Source: Larix sibirica (taxonomy: Eukaryota; Streptophyta; Pinopsida; Pinales; Pinaceae). Taken from it: a stretch of DNA of 13,033 nucleotides. The stretch is from NCBI GenBank assembly GCA_004151065.3, contig NWUY0300109435.1:4372-17404 (forward strand), in the 5' to 3' direction. A program made the translations under genes and the position numbers. The notes beneath the pieces were generated by a model. That model saw only the letters and a list, made by a program, of their open reading frames with translations, ran no database searches and was not told where the DNA came from. Numbering within the stretch: position 1 is the first letter of the stretch; each line of letters starts with the position of its first letter. Below, in pieces: positions 1 to 7,457 of the stretch.

Positions 1-239
1 TCACCAAGAAACAATCACTAACATAAAAGTTATATTAAAGCCTTACTAGTTGCCTCATCCTCCAAAGAGAGGGAGTCCTATAAAATTGCCACACACATGC
101 ACATATCAAGACCATCAAAGTCATATATTACGAAACTATAAAATCCATAAAATTCACCATCAAAGCACCAAAAATAAATATCACACATAACCATGAAAAT
201 CAATTATATGTTCATTGAGCTGAGACTTACATCTAGATG

Positions 240-257
240 AGGGTCATCTTTATCATT
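240..257. repeat. Copy of the 18-bp LINE target site in the duplicated junction
   Basis: This 18-mer (AGGGTCATCTTTATCATT) is identical to those at 1743-1760 and 9022-9039. Here it is followed by the T-rich complement of the LINE A-tail, as at 1761. No second copy follows the LINE fragment that ends at 383, which supports duplication of a finished junction over a separate truncated insertion. Confidence 0.85.
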
Positions 258-383
258 TTTTTTTTGTAAACAAAAAATGTATTACTGCTTAAAAACCAAG
301 TACATAGCACTCTTTCAGAGTTTTCATAGTCTTAGAGTTCACAACTACTCCCGGCAACACAAAAGTGCACCAAAAAAAAACAG
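258..383 (-). mobile_element. Duplicated 3'-terminal fragment of the LINE
   Basis: About 126 bases match the 3' end of the LINE at 1761-1889, including the A-rich tail (a T run on the plus strand from 256) and the adjacent 3' UTR. It contains no coding sequence. It breaks off after 383 into unrelated AT-rich DNA with no target-site repeat on that side. Confidence 0.85.
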
Positions 384-705
384 ACAACGTGAAAATTAAA
401 TTAGGATTTAAATGTCAAATGAAAGGCAATATTAAAATTAAAACATCATATAAAAATTTCTTAACGTGTAAAGTAAGACATCAAATTTCAACTCTTATAG
501 AGACTAGTAATAAGGCTAGTGATTGTTATAAAACTCATGAGTAGAGATTCCCCATCAAAATCAAACCAACATTATTTCCACCTTTGAGATATATATAGCA
601 TAATAATGAAGTTTTATGCATGTTGGCACAAGAGGTTATATGTAATAATTAATTGAAAGGTTTCATAGAAAGCAACTTTTTGGTGGAGCACACATACCCA
701 TATCT

Positions 706-768
706 CAAGAATAAATATAAAAGTTGGTTAGAAAAATATGTTTGGAAGTCTTCAAATTGACCTCGGTT
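706..768. repeat. Degenerate repeat A, copy 1
   Basis: This resembles 900-964. Shared blocks include CAAGAATAAATATA, TTGGTTAGAAA, ATATGTTT and TCTT(C/T)AAATT. The copies are about 195 bases apart. It is probably an old local duplication in host DNA of unknown origin. Confidence 0.65.
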
Positions 769-853
769 GAAAGAAAATAATTTGCTGAGAGTAATTAATT
801 GTATTTTTTTAATATATTTTAAGTAATTAATATATGTATATAAATGCAATTCT

Positions 854-901
854 ATTAGTTGTTTGAGTGTAAAAAAGTCTTATCAAACTTGTTATGAAAC
901 A
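854..901. repeat. Degenerate repeat B, copy 1
   Basis: The core (AGTGTAAAAAAGTC followed by ATCAAACTTGTTAT) recurs at 1181-1240 with very few changes and at 982-1027 in a more diverged form. Each copy is preceded by a TTATTA or CTATTA motif and T-rich DNA. Confidence 0.7.
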
Positions 902-964
902 AGAATAAATATAGGAGTTTGGTTAGAAATATATGTTTCAAAATCTTTAAATTATCCTCCGTTT
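900..964. repeat. Degenerate repeat A, copy 2
   Basis: Diverged partner of 706-768, differing by scattered substitutions and small indels. It directly follows the first copy of repeat B, so A and B together probably formed one larger repeated unit. Confidence 0.65.
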
Positions 965-981
965 ATATATATATATATATA
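964..981. repeat. (TA)n microsatellite
   Basis: A perfect TA dinucleotide run of nine units, immediately before the second copy of repeat B. Confidence 0.9.
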
Positions 982-1027
982 ATTTTATTAGTTATTTAAA
1001 TATGAAAAAGCATTATCAAATTTATTA
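982..1027. repeat. Degenerate repeat B, copy 2
   Basis: The most diverged of three copies. TATGAAAAAGCATTATCAAA corresponds to the GTGTAAAAAAGTCNTATCAAA core of the other two. Confidence 0.6.
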
Positions 1028-1180
1028 GGTAAATTTGTATTTAATAAGTTTGAGAATAAAAATAAATTGTCTTTTTAATCATTTTTGAAATATTTTTTAT
1101 AATAAACAGACTATATATGTGTGGGGTGATACTATGAAATTACATTTCATTAAATATATGTGTATTTTTTTGAATGAAAG

Positions 1181-1240
1181 TTTATTAATTATTTAATTTA
1201 TTTAAGTGTAAAAAAGTCATATCAAACTTGTTATAAAACA
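1181..1240. repeat. Degenerate repeat B, copy 3
   Basis: Close to the copy at 854-901 in the core GTGTAAAAAAGTC and ATCAAACTTGTTAT. It leads directly into the unoccupied relative of the LINE target region. Confidence 0.7.
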
Positions 1241-1503
1241 CACATCAAGAACATCAACGTTGTTGTATATTTCACTTAGCACAAAACTATAAAAATTGGG
1301 ACAAAAAATTATAAAAGTTATAAAGTTCACTATTAAAACACAAAAAACAAAAATAAAACAACCATGAAAACCAATTATATGATCATTGAGATGAGACCCA
1401 AATCAACGAGGGGATCATCTTTATAATTGGGATCATATTTGTCATTGGGACCACAACCCATCGACATAGTTGGATTCTTTACATTATTTTTCTTAGAAGT
1501 GGG
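1236..1503. repeat. Diverged, unoccupied paralogue of the LINE insertion region
   Basis: This segment aligns, with moderate divergence, to the host DNA on both sides of the LINE. Its left part (ACCATGAAAACCAATTATAT, TCATTGAG.TGAGAC) matches 1692-1728. Its right part (TAGTTGGATTCTTTACAT) matches TAGTTGGATACTTTACAT beyond 9060. It has no LINE between them, so it works as a paralogous empty site and confirms where host DNA stops and the element begins. Confidence 0.75.
1411..1446. repeat. Tandem pair of 18-mers at the paralogous target site
   Basis: Two adjacent 18-mers, 1411-1428 and 1429-1446, match at 15 of 18 positions. Both resemble the 18-mer that flanks the LINE. They sit in the unoccupied paralogue at the place homologous to the insertion point. 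The cause is uncertain: either a pre-existing tandem repeat or a scar. Confidence 0.8.
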
Positions 1504-1889
1504 TCACCAAGAAACAATCACTAACATAAAAGTTATATTAAAGCCTTACTAGTTGCCTCATCCTCCTAAGAGAGGGAGTCCTATAAGATTGCCACACACA
1601 TGCACATATCAAGACCATCAAAGTCATATATTACGAAACTATAAAATCCATAAAATTCACCATCAAAGCACCAAAAATAAATATCACACATAACCATGAA
1701 AATCAATTATTTGTTCATTGAGGTGAGACTCACATCTAGATGAGGGTCATCTTTATCATTTTTATTTTTTTTGTAAATAAAAAATGTATTACTGCTTAAA
1801 AACCAAGTACATAGCACTCTTTCAGAGTTTTCATAGTCTTAGAGTTCACAACCACTCCCGACAATACAAAAGTGCACCAAAAAAAACAG
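1504..1889. repeat. Direct repeat copy 2: host flank plus LINE tail
   Basis: Partner of 1-383, about 97% identical by eye. The first 257 bases are host DNA; the rest is the 3' end of the full-length LINE. Unlike copy 1, it continues into the LINE body after 1889, so this copy is the original junction. Confidence 0.93.
1743..1760. repeat. Target-site duplication, left (LINE 3' side)
   Basis: AGGGTCATCTTTATCATT is identical to 9022-9039. It directly abuts the A-rich LINE tail (T-rich on the plus strand). The length of 18 bp is within the usual range for L1-type target-primed reverse transcription. The identity of the two copies argues for a real duplication, with the caveat that the paralogue at 1411-1446 already has a similar tandem pair. 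Confidence 0.88.
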
Positions 1890-2030
1890 TCTGTCCACTG
1901 CACCTACCCAAAAAACAAGATACAACCTACCCACAAAACTACTATGGTCTATAGCTAATAATCCCAAGAGACTATGCTGACTAAAAAGAGGAAAAGACAG
2001 TAGAAAACAAACAAGCAGCGAACCCCAGAA
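1761..2030 (-). other. LINE 3' UTR and A-rich tail
   Basis: About 270 bases follow the stop of the third ORF (2031-2033). The tail reads ACAAAAAAAATAAA on the minus strand just before the target-site repeat, preceded by an AT-rich block with CATTTTTTATTTAC, typical of plant L1 ends. No coding sequence is seen. The terminal part is also present at 258-383. Confidence 0.8.
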
Positions 2031-3077
2031 TCAACAGACTGGATTCTTGGAGTCGCTTCCCCCACTAGTGTTGTCCATGTCTGCCTGCTTCATCTTGTCA
2101 TCTGTCTTCTCTTTCTCGCCCTCTGACTGCTTCAGAGCGACACTCTGCTTTCGCCTGCTGCTGGTACCAAGATTCACCACATCCTCCATTCCAGGATAAT
2201 AGAAGGAAACGCCCAGCTCAGACGATGTCGCGTTGATTTCGTTGTGCATCAGACGGCAATCGGCATTATGTGCCTTCCAAGCCCGAACTGGTTCCTCATC
2301 CCCCTGGTGCTTGTCCAAGCCACTCATGGTGACGTGCGCCAACAGGTTTTTCACCACCCAGTAGACCATTATCATTCGGTCATAAGCGGAGGCTCTGCGA
2401 ACTGTGGTGCCTGGGTCAACCACCCACTCCTCAACCTCCCTTCGAATGTCCTCCACGGCAATTGTCTGCACCATATCTCACAGATGCTTCTCAACAGAAT
2501 CAATTTCATCACAAATCAGAGGAGGAATACGCTCCCGAAAGAAAGTGACCGCATCGTGGGCCCTGGATTGAGCCCTCGTAACGCGGCCCACCTTACCTCC
2601 CAACTCGTCCGTTAGATTTCCTTTTCCCCATTGCCCACAGGGACCAGAACCCTTATCAGCCTCAAAATAGAAATGTCGTTTAGGATCCATCAAACCGACC
2701 CAGAAACAATCCATCGAACGATCTAAAGAAATCCAATCTCTAATCAACTCCCACGGAAACTTCCTAGCCGCAAGAGGAGAGAAAACACAGGAGCAACGAG
2801 GAATGCGAATGAATTTTCCCTTAACTTCGCGAGAATATAAATCCTGAGAAACCATTATTAGTGTGACGATAAAGCTTCGATCAGCCTCCGGATGGTACCA
2901 TCCAGCATTCATGGATATACTCCTCCTAGTAATGAAAATTAAGATGAAATGGATAGCCAGATATGGAAACTCATAAGGATCCAACCTCCCGCTCTTCACA
3001 CACCTGAACTCGTACTCTTTTGTACCGAGATCGGGGGTCAGATTGGAGGTATGTGTCATTACCCGCATGATTGTCAT
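2031..3077 (-). pseudogene. Unrecognised third ORF of the LINE (one internal stop)
   Basis: A 349-codon frame starts at ATG 3077-3075, is closed upstream by in-frame TAG and TAA codons, and ends at TGA 2033-2031. One TGA at 2480-2478 interrupts it; the frame continues without a shift. It begins about 130 bases after the ORF2 stop and in a different frame from the end of ORF2. I do not recognise a family. The N-terminal half is rich in aromatic and basic residues and has a short hydrophobic run (near FILIFI, about residues 44-49). The middle to C-terminal part looks helical and charged. The last 40 or so residues are a hydrophilic Lys/Glu/Ser-rich tail. Hand counting gives 44 CpG in 2101-3060, against 7-12 per 600 bases in two ORF2 stretches, so its composition differs from its neighbour. 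It could be a lineage-specific LINE protein, a captured host fragment, or a chance open frame; I favour a real former ORF. Confidence 0.6.
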
Positions 3078-3205
3078 CGATGACTAGACACCCCATTAAC
3101 GATCTCCAACCGCCTCATGTCACCATCATAGGAAGTCAGTCCTCCACTAGCCATCAATCTACTTTTTTCGAAATCAGAGTTAGCGAGGTGGCAGCAGTTG
3201 AGCGC

Positions 3206-3665
3206 TTAGTTCTCATTCCTAAAGTCCTCCATAGTACCAATAGTGAGGGCCTCGCCCTCTTCAACACCATGGTTGGATAAAAGACCCACGACTTTGTTTT
3301 CCTCCCACCTGACGTGGCTGAAGGATATGGCATTATGATTGGTGACAAGGGTCCTCAAATTTTCCAACCTGTTCAAGAGCTGCCAGCTAGTAGAGATCTT
3401 ATCCAGATATTGGCCACTAGATAGTTTATTTTCCATTTGGATGATAATTTGGGAGTCTCCCTCCATTATCACCGGAAACCATCCTTCTCTGACAACCAAG
3501 TGGAGGCCCTGGATGAGACCTTCTAGTTCAGCAGAATTGTTAGAGTCAATTCCAAGGTATCCGAAAAAAAAATTTCATGACGTTCCCAGAGGCATTTCTA
3601 CACACTCCTCCAAACCCCTCAACTCCTGGATTTCCCCGAGAAGCTCCATAAAAATTTACTTTAAA
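3206..3665 (-). other. ORF2 C-terminal RNase H domain, catalytically dead
   Basis: The blocks NFYGASRGNPG, NNSAEL and GDSQ identify an RNase H fold like that of plant L1 elements. The first catalytic Asp (NFDGAS in relatives) is Tyr at 3650-3648. The Glu of AEL (3529-3527) and the Asp of DSQ (3457-3455) remain. The final Asp (usual ADxLS) is Gly at 3286-3284. An A9 run at 3564-3572 holds one base too many and shifts the frame. RNase H would remove RNA from the cDNA hybrid. Confidence 0.9.
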
Positions 3666-4091
3666 CCCCTGCTGCAAAGGAGGAGACCAGAAATTCAGAC
3701 TGGACAATTTGCAGATCTTATCTTTCCTGTGAAGCCCCTCCAGATCTTCCCTTCATATACCCCATCCTACCGCAATGCATAACTCCCCCTCTGAAAGATC
3801 TTTGTCTGTGTCCCCCCATTGCTTCCTTATTATCATTTCTTGTAGGTTGTTGACCAATTTCTGCTAGACCTCCTCTTCTTTGTGCTTCTTGTCCCTGAAC
3901 ATACGTTAATTTCTTTCCTTCCAAACATTCCATATAACCATACCTGGAAACATATGCCATAAAGTCCCTATGATCGGGTTCTTGAAGGCTTTAACATCCC
4001 ATTCCCTGAGGGATTGGTCAGGTTGACCTCTCACACAATCGCTTCTCCTAAATATCATGGCTCCTCTATCCCACAGCAATGAGGGATAGGG

Positions 4092-4145
4092 ACAGCCATC
4101 CAGAATATGCCCCAAGGTTTCTTCAGATTTGAGGCATAACGGACA
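4092..4145 (-). other. ORF2 zf-RVT zinc-binding motif
   Basis: CPLC, then a His eight residues after the second Cys, then a Cys five residues later, gives the C-x2-C-x8-H-x4-C pattern of the zf-RVT domain seen after reverse transcriptase in plant LINEs. It is preceded by an ILTSENIRKRG block typical of the family. All four ligands are kept. Confidence 0.88.
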
Positions 4146-4779
4146 CCGAGAGGAGCCATGGATCCCTCTCTTCCTTATATTTTCGCTTGTAAGAATCCTC
4201 CTCCAAACGACCAACCAACAAAAGATGGTTGTTTTTGGCCAAGGATTCATCTCCCATAACTTCTTTCAAGTCTTATCATCCACCTACCTCACGATTAGTA
4301 TGAATTTCATGAGCTTCTTTAATACTGAAAGTGCCTTTCTGTTGGTAGCCCCATCTCAACTTATCAACTCCAGTTTTAAAACGTATGAATCTTTCCTGGA
4401 GATTATTCTCGAAAGAACGGAGATCCTCACCATTAGTTAGGCCTCCCACCAGAGACGATCCAGCCATTGTCTATGCCCATTCACGGGGAGATCTTCCCAA
4501 TAGTGGAAAACTTTGAATTTACCTTCTTCCAACCCTCTGGCTCTAATATTCTACCATCTAGGGTCGACTCCTAATTTTGGAAGTTGATTCCATGATTCAT
4601 CCCAGAAGTTCGCTAGTTCATCATCACATATTTCCCAGAAGCTGTGATCTTGAACTAGCTTTCAGCCAGAATAAGTTTTCATCCAAATATGAGATCCGTT
4701 CCTCTCCTCATTATATCTGATCAGTTGCCCCATTGGTTTGTCCCTTGCATATTTCACATGCCATAGTTTCTCCCATGGT

Positions 4780-6137
4780 TATGACCTGTAGTTGCACCAC
4801 CTCCACCAAATTTTAGAGCCATATATTTCACTTAACACCTCAAGATCTCTGATGCCAAGAACCCCTTTGTCCTTAGGGCTACAAATTTTATCCCATCCAA
4901 CCAAGGAAAATTTGGTTTTCGTTTCCCTTCCCCCCCAGAGAAAATTTCTCTGGATACCACGTATTTCCTTTAAAATTGCCTTTGGTGTTGAGAGCATCGA
5001 AAAAAGGTAGACCGGCATGGCTTGGAGAACAGTTTTGACCAAAATCAGATGGCTAGGAAGGTTTAAAGGCCGGAGAGTCTAGCTAGCTAGCCTACTTTGA
5101 ATTCTATCGAGCAAGTCTTTCCAGGATATCTTACGTATAGTTCCTTCCGTGAGAAGGACTCCTAGATACTTGGAGAGGAGATATCCTTTTGAAAATCTAA
5201 GGATCCTAAGAATATTTCGCTGAGTATTCCCAACAGTGTTGAATAAAAACACATACGATTTATCATAATTAACTTCAAACCCCAATGCCTTTGCAAAAAG
5301 CACTAAACTTTTCTTCAAGGCCCGAGCTTCTTGGACTGAAGGGTGCCCCATTAACATGGTGTCATCCACGAATTGTTGATGCGTTTTCTTATCCATTCCT
5401 TCATGGAGTTGAAGCCCTTGGATCCCACCTTCAGCAGCTTGATTCTGAAGGATCTTACTCAGCCCTTCAACCATTAAAATAAAAAATAAAGGGGGATAGG
5501 GGGTCACCTTGTCAGATTCCCCGGGAGGCCTACAGAAGTCTAGTCGGTGAGCCATTAAGCAAAATAGAGAAAAAGGGCGTGGAGACCAGGTTCATAATCT
5601 AATCAATCCAATCCCTACCAAAACCGAAGGCTTCCAAAATACTGCGCATATACTGCCAACGAGTTTATAATAGGATTTTTCTATGTCCAATTTAACCAGC
5701 ATGCCTGGTTTCTTAGTGATCTTCAAGGAATGAATAGTCTCTTGGACCAAAATGATTCCATCCACAATTTTCCTACATTTGACGAACCCCGATTGCTCCG
5801 GGCTAATTAGGCTGGGGAGGAGAGTCTTAAGCCTATTGTCTATCACCTTAGTGATGATCTTGTATATAACATTACAGAGGGATATATTTCTGAACTTGCC
5901 AAGGATATCAACTCCTTCCTCCTTCGGGATAAGGGAGAGGAAGGTCGCATTAAAATCCTTTAAGACCCCACGACTATTACGTGATTCCTCCACAATTTCT
6001 AGAACTTCCTGCTTGATCATATCCCAGAAGAAGTGGAATAAATTGGTTGTAAACCCATTAGGACCAGGATCTTTCCCCATGGCCATCTGATTCATAGCTT
6101 CCTCCACTTCTTGCAGAGAGACTGGTTTTCCCAGCAT
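4780..6137 (-). other. ORF2 reverse transcriptase domain
   Basis: Recognisable blocks: KDPGPNGF (usual GPDGF), IPK, FRNISLCNVIYKIITK, LVKLDIEK with the first catalytic Asp intact (about residue 591), QGDPLSP after an in-frame TGA, and FVDD (5372-5361) carrying the other two catalytic Asp. A thumb follows with FLWGG and GVLGI. Two frameshifts, near 5660 and 5473-5490, offset each other and bracket a segment read in another frame. Confidence 0.94.
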
Positions 6138-6766
6138 CTCATTATGCTCCCTGGAGACTAACCTGGGAATGAGGCTAGTGATTTTGGCAATTTCATGGCT
6201 TCAGTCACCACGGTCCTCCTTCAGGATAGTTTCAAAGTGGTGGACCAATTCATCCTCAATTTCTCTTCTAGACTCCACCTGGCCCCTGTCACTTCTCTTA
6301 AGTTTGAAGATCTTCGACCTGTGATGATTTTGAATAACAGTGTTGTGGAAGAATTTGGTATTTTTCTCCCCTTCTTGGAGCCATTGGTTCCGATATTTTT
6401 GTTTCCAATAAATCTCCTCTTGTCTTTCCCTGGCTTCAAGCTGCTCCAGCAGGTTTTGCTCCTGCTCTCTCAGATTTTCATCCCAGCCTTCATCCATACC
6501 TTTTCTATGGATATGCTCAATATCCTCCACCAGTTTTTTCTTGTCCTGAAAGATATTTCCAGAGTCTTTCCTATTCCAAGTGCGGATCTTAGATTTAAGA
6601 GCCTTTATTTTTTGCTGAAATTGGTACATTCTAGTTCCCTCAGCGGGAACCAAATCCTGCCACCATTGTCCTACAAGATCTTTGAAGTCTTTATGCTCCA
6701 ACCAAAATTGCTCAAATCTGAACGTCTTATTTAAAAAAGCATTTGACCAATCCCATTGGAAGCTTA

Positions 6767-7457
6767 AAGGCCAATGGCTAGATCCTACAGCCGCGAGAAC
6801 ACTAGCATTGACCTCCCCCATGCCCTGGGCAATGTCCTCAGTGGCCAAAAATCTGTCAATTCTAGAAGCGACAAGGTGAGTGCCTCCACGTTTATTATTC
6901 CAAGTGTACCACCCATTTCTAGTTTCAATATCTATAAAAGGGCTATGAACCAATAAATCCCTGAAAGCTTCTTGGAATCTATCCATAACCCTCCTTCCAC
7001 CCTTCTTTTCATTGAGAGAGGTTATCAGGTTAAAATCTCCACCGACTATCCACGAGCCAATGCCAGCTTGCTCCGTCAACCATAACAAGAAGTGTAAAAA
7101 GGCCAATTTTTTAGGGAAGGCACTCGGGCCATAGACATTCACCATGGTGCCTTTAGCCCTTTATTCTAGGACAGTGCAATTTGAGGTGAGAGAAAAATTA
7201 TTAGCCCTCCAATCAAATAAGTAGGTTGAATTTGGCTGCCAAAGAACGACCAAACCACCTGCCATTATGGAAGCGTCAATCGCCATTACCTTGCTTCCCC
7301 TCCAAATCTTCTGCCCCACTTTCTCCATTGTCTCTGAATTGCATTTTGTTTCCTATAAAATGAGAACATTGGGTTTTTCCTGCTTGACCTTTCTTGCTAA
7401 GGTCTTTAGTTTCCGAGGATGGTTACATCCCCGAATGTTCCAAGATACAATATTCAT
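6767..7457 (-). other. ORF2 endonuclease domain (APE-like)
   Basis: The domain opens with MNIVSWNIRG, contains ETK after a stop that replaces the expected Gln (7355-7353), GGDFN at about residues 139-143, SRIDRF near 198 and SSHWPL near 226. The last normally reads SDH.P, so its Asp has become Ser. The His remains. This domain makes the first-strand nick in target-primed reverse transcription. Confidence 0.93.
7454..7457 (-). promoter_or_regulatory. ORF1 stop / ORF2 start overlap (ATGA)
   Basis: On the minus strand the ORF1 TGA (7456-7454) overlaps the ORF2 ATG (7457-7455). Such an overlap is a known arrangement for coupled termination-reinitiation in some LINEs (SART1 and related insect elements). 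Whether it worked that way here is inference. Confidence 0.75.

Larger units (their letters stand above)
1..383. repeat. Direct repeat copy 1: host flank plus LINE tail
   Basis: This segment matches 1504-1889 with about ten substitutions and two small length changes in homopolymers. It holds about 257 bases of host DNA followed by about 126 bases of the 3' end of the LINE (minus strand). Similarity ends sharply after the shared CAG at 381-383. The left end coincides with the window start, so the repeat may extend further left. Because it crosses the same host/LINE junction as the downstream copy, it is a duplication of that junction and not an independent insertion. Confidence 0.93.
384..1235. 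other. AT-rich non-coding host DNA with degenerate internal repeats
   Basis: No credible gene is present; open frames here are short and of low complexity. The stretch is very AT-rich and holds diverged internal repeats, listed separately, plus a short TA microsatellite. I see no RNA gene or promoter that I could defend. Confidence 0.7.
3206..7457 (-). pseudogene. LINE ORF2: endonuclease, reverse transcriptase, RNase H (broken)
   Basis: About 1,417 codons from ATG 7457-7455 to the stop at 3208-3206, a usual length for plant L1 ORF2 with RNase H. The protein nicks target DNA and copies the element RNA onto it. Domains in order: APE-like endonuclease (residues 1-230), linker, reverse transcriptase with thumb (about 440-890), zf-RVT (about 1,100) and RNase H (about 1,265-1,417). 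Stops include TAG 7355-7353 (in the QETK motif), TAA 7163-7161, TGA 6203-6201, TGA 5514-5512 (in the RQGDPLSP motif) and TAG 5081-5079. Frameshifts lie near 5660, 5473-5490, about 4460, about 4265 and in an A9 run at 3564-3572. The start codon overlaps the ORF1 stop. The reading frame is otherwise well kept, so decay is moderate. The identification is secure. Confidence 0.95.

Noticed and set aside
258-383. An independent 5'-truncated LINE insertion
   Set aside because: The host DNA and target site to its left are the same as at 1504-1760 and no target-site repeat follows 383, so duplication of an existing junction fits better.
649-849. A 66-codon minus-strand frame
   Set aside because: It is AT-rich, low-complexity, Tyr/Leu/Phe-biased and overlaps degenerate repeats, as expected of chance frames in such DNA.
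1-1889. LTRs of a retrotransposon (two similar 0.4-kb repeats)
   Set aside because: The repeats lack TG...CA ends, have no primer-binding site between them, and contain half host flank and half LINE tail.
6195-6734. A 179-codon plus-strand frame
   Set aside because: It is the antisense shadow of the well-supported LINE ORF2 on the minus strand. Its Leu/Phe-rich composition is the mirror of a Lys/Glu-rich coiled region and it has no family resemblance.
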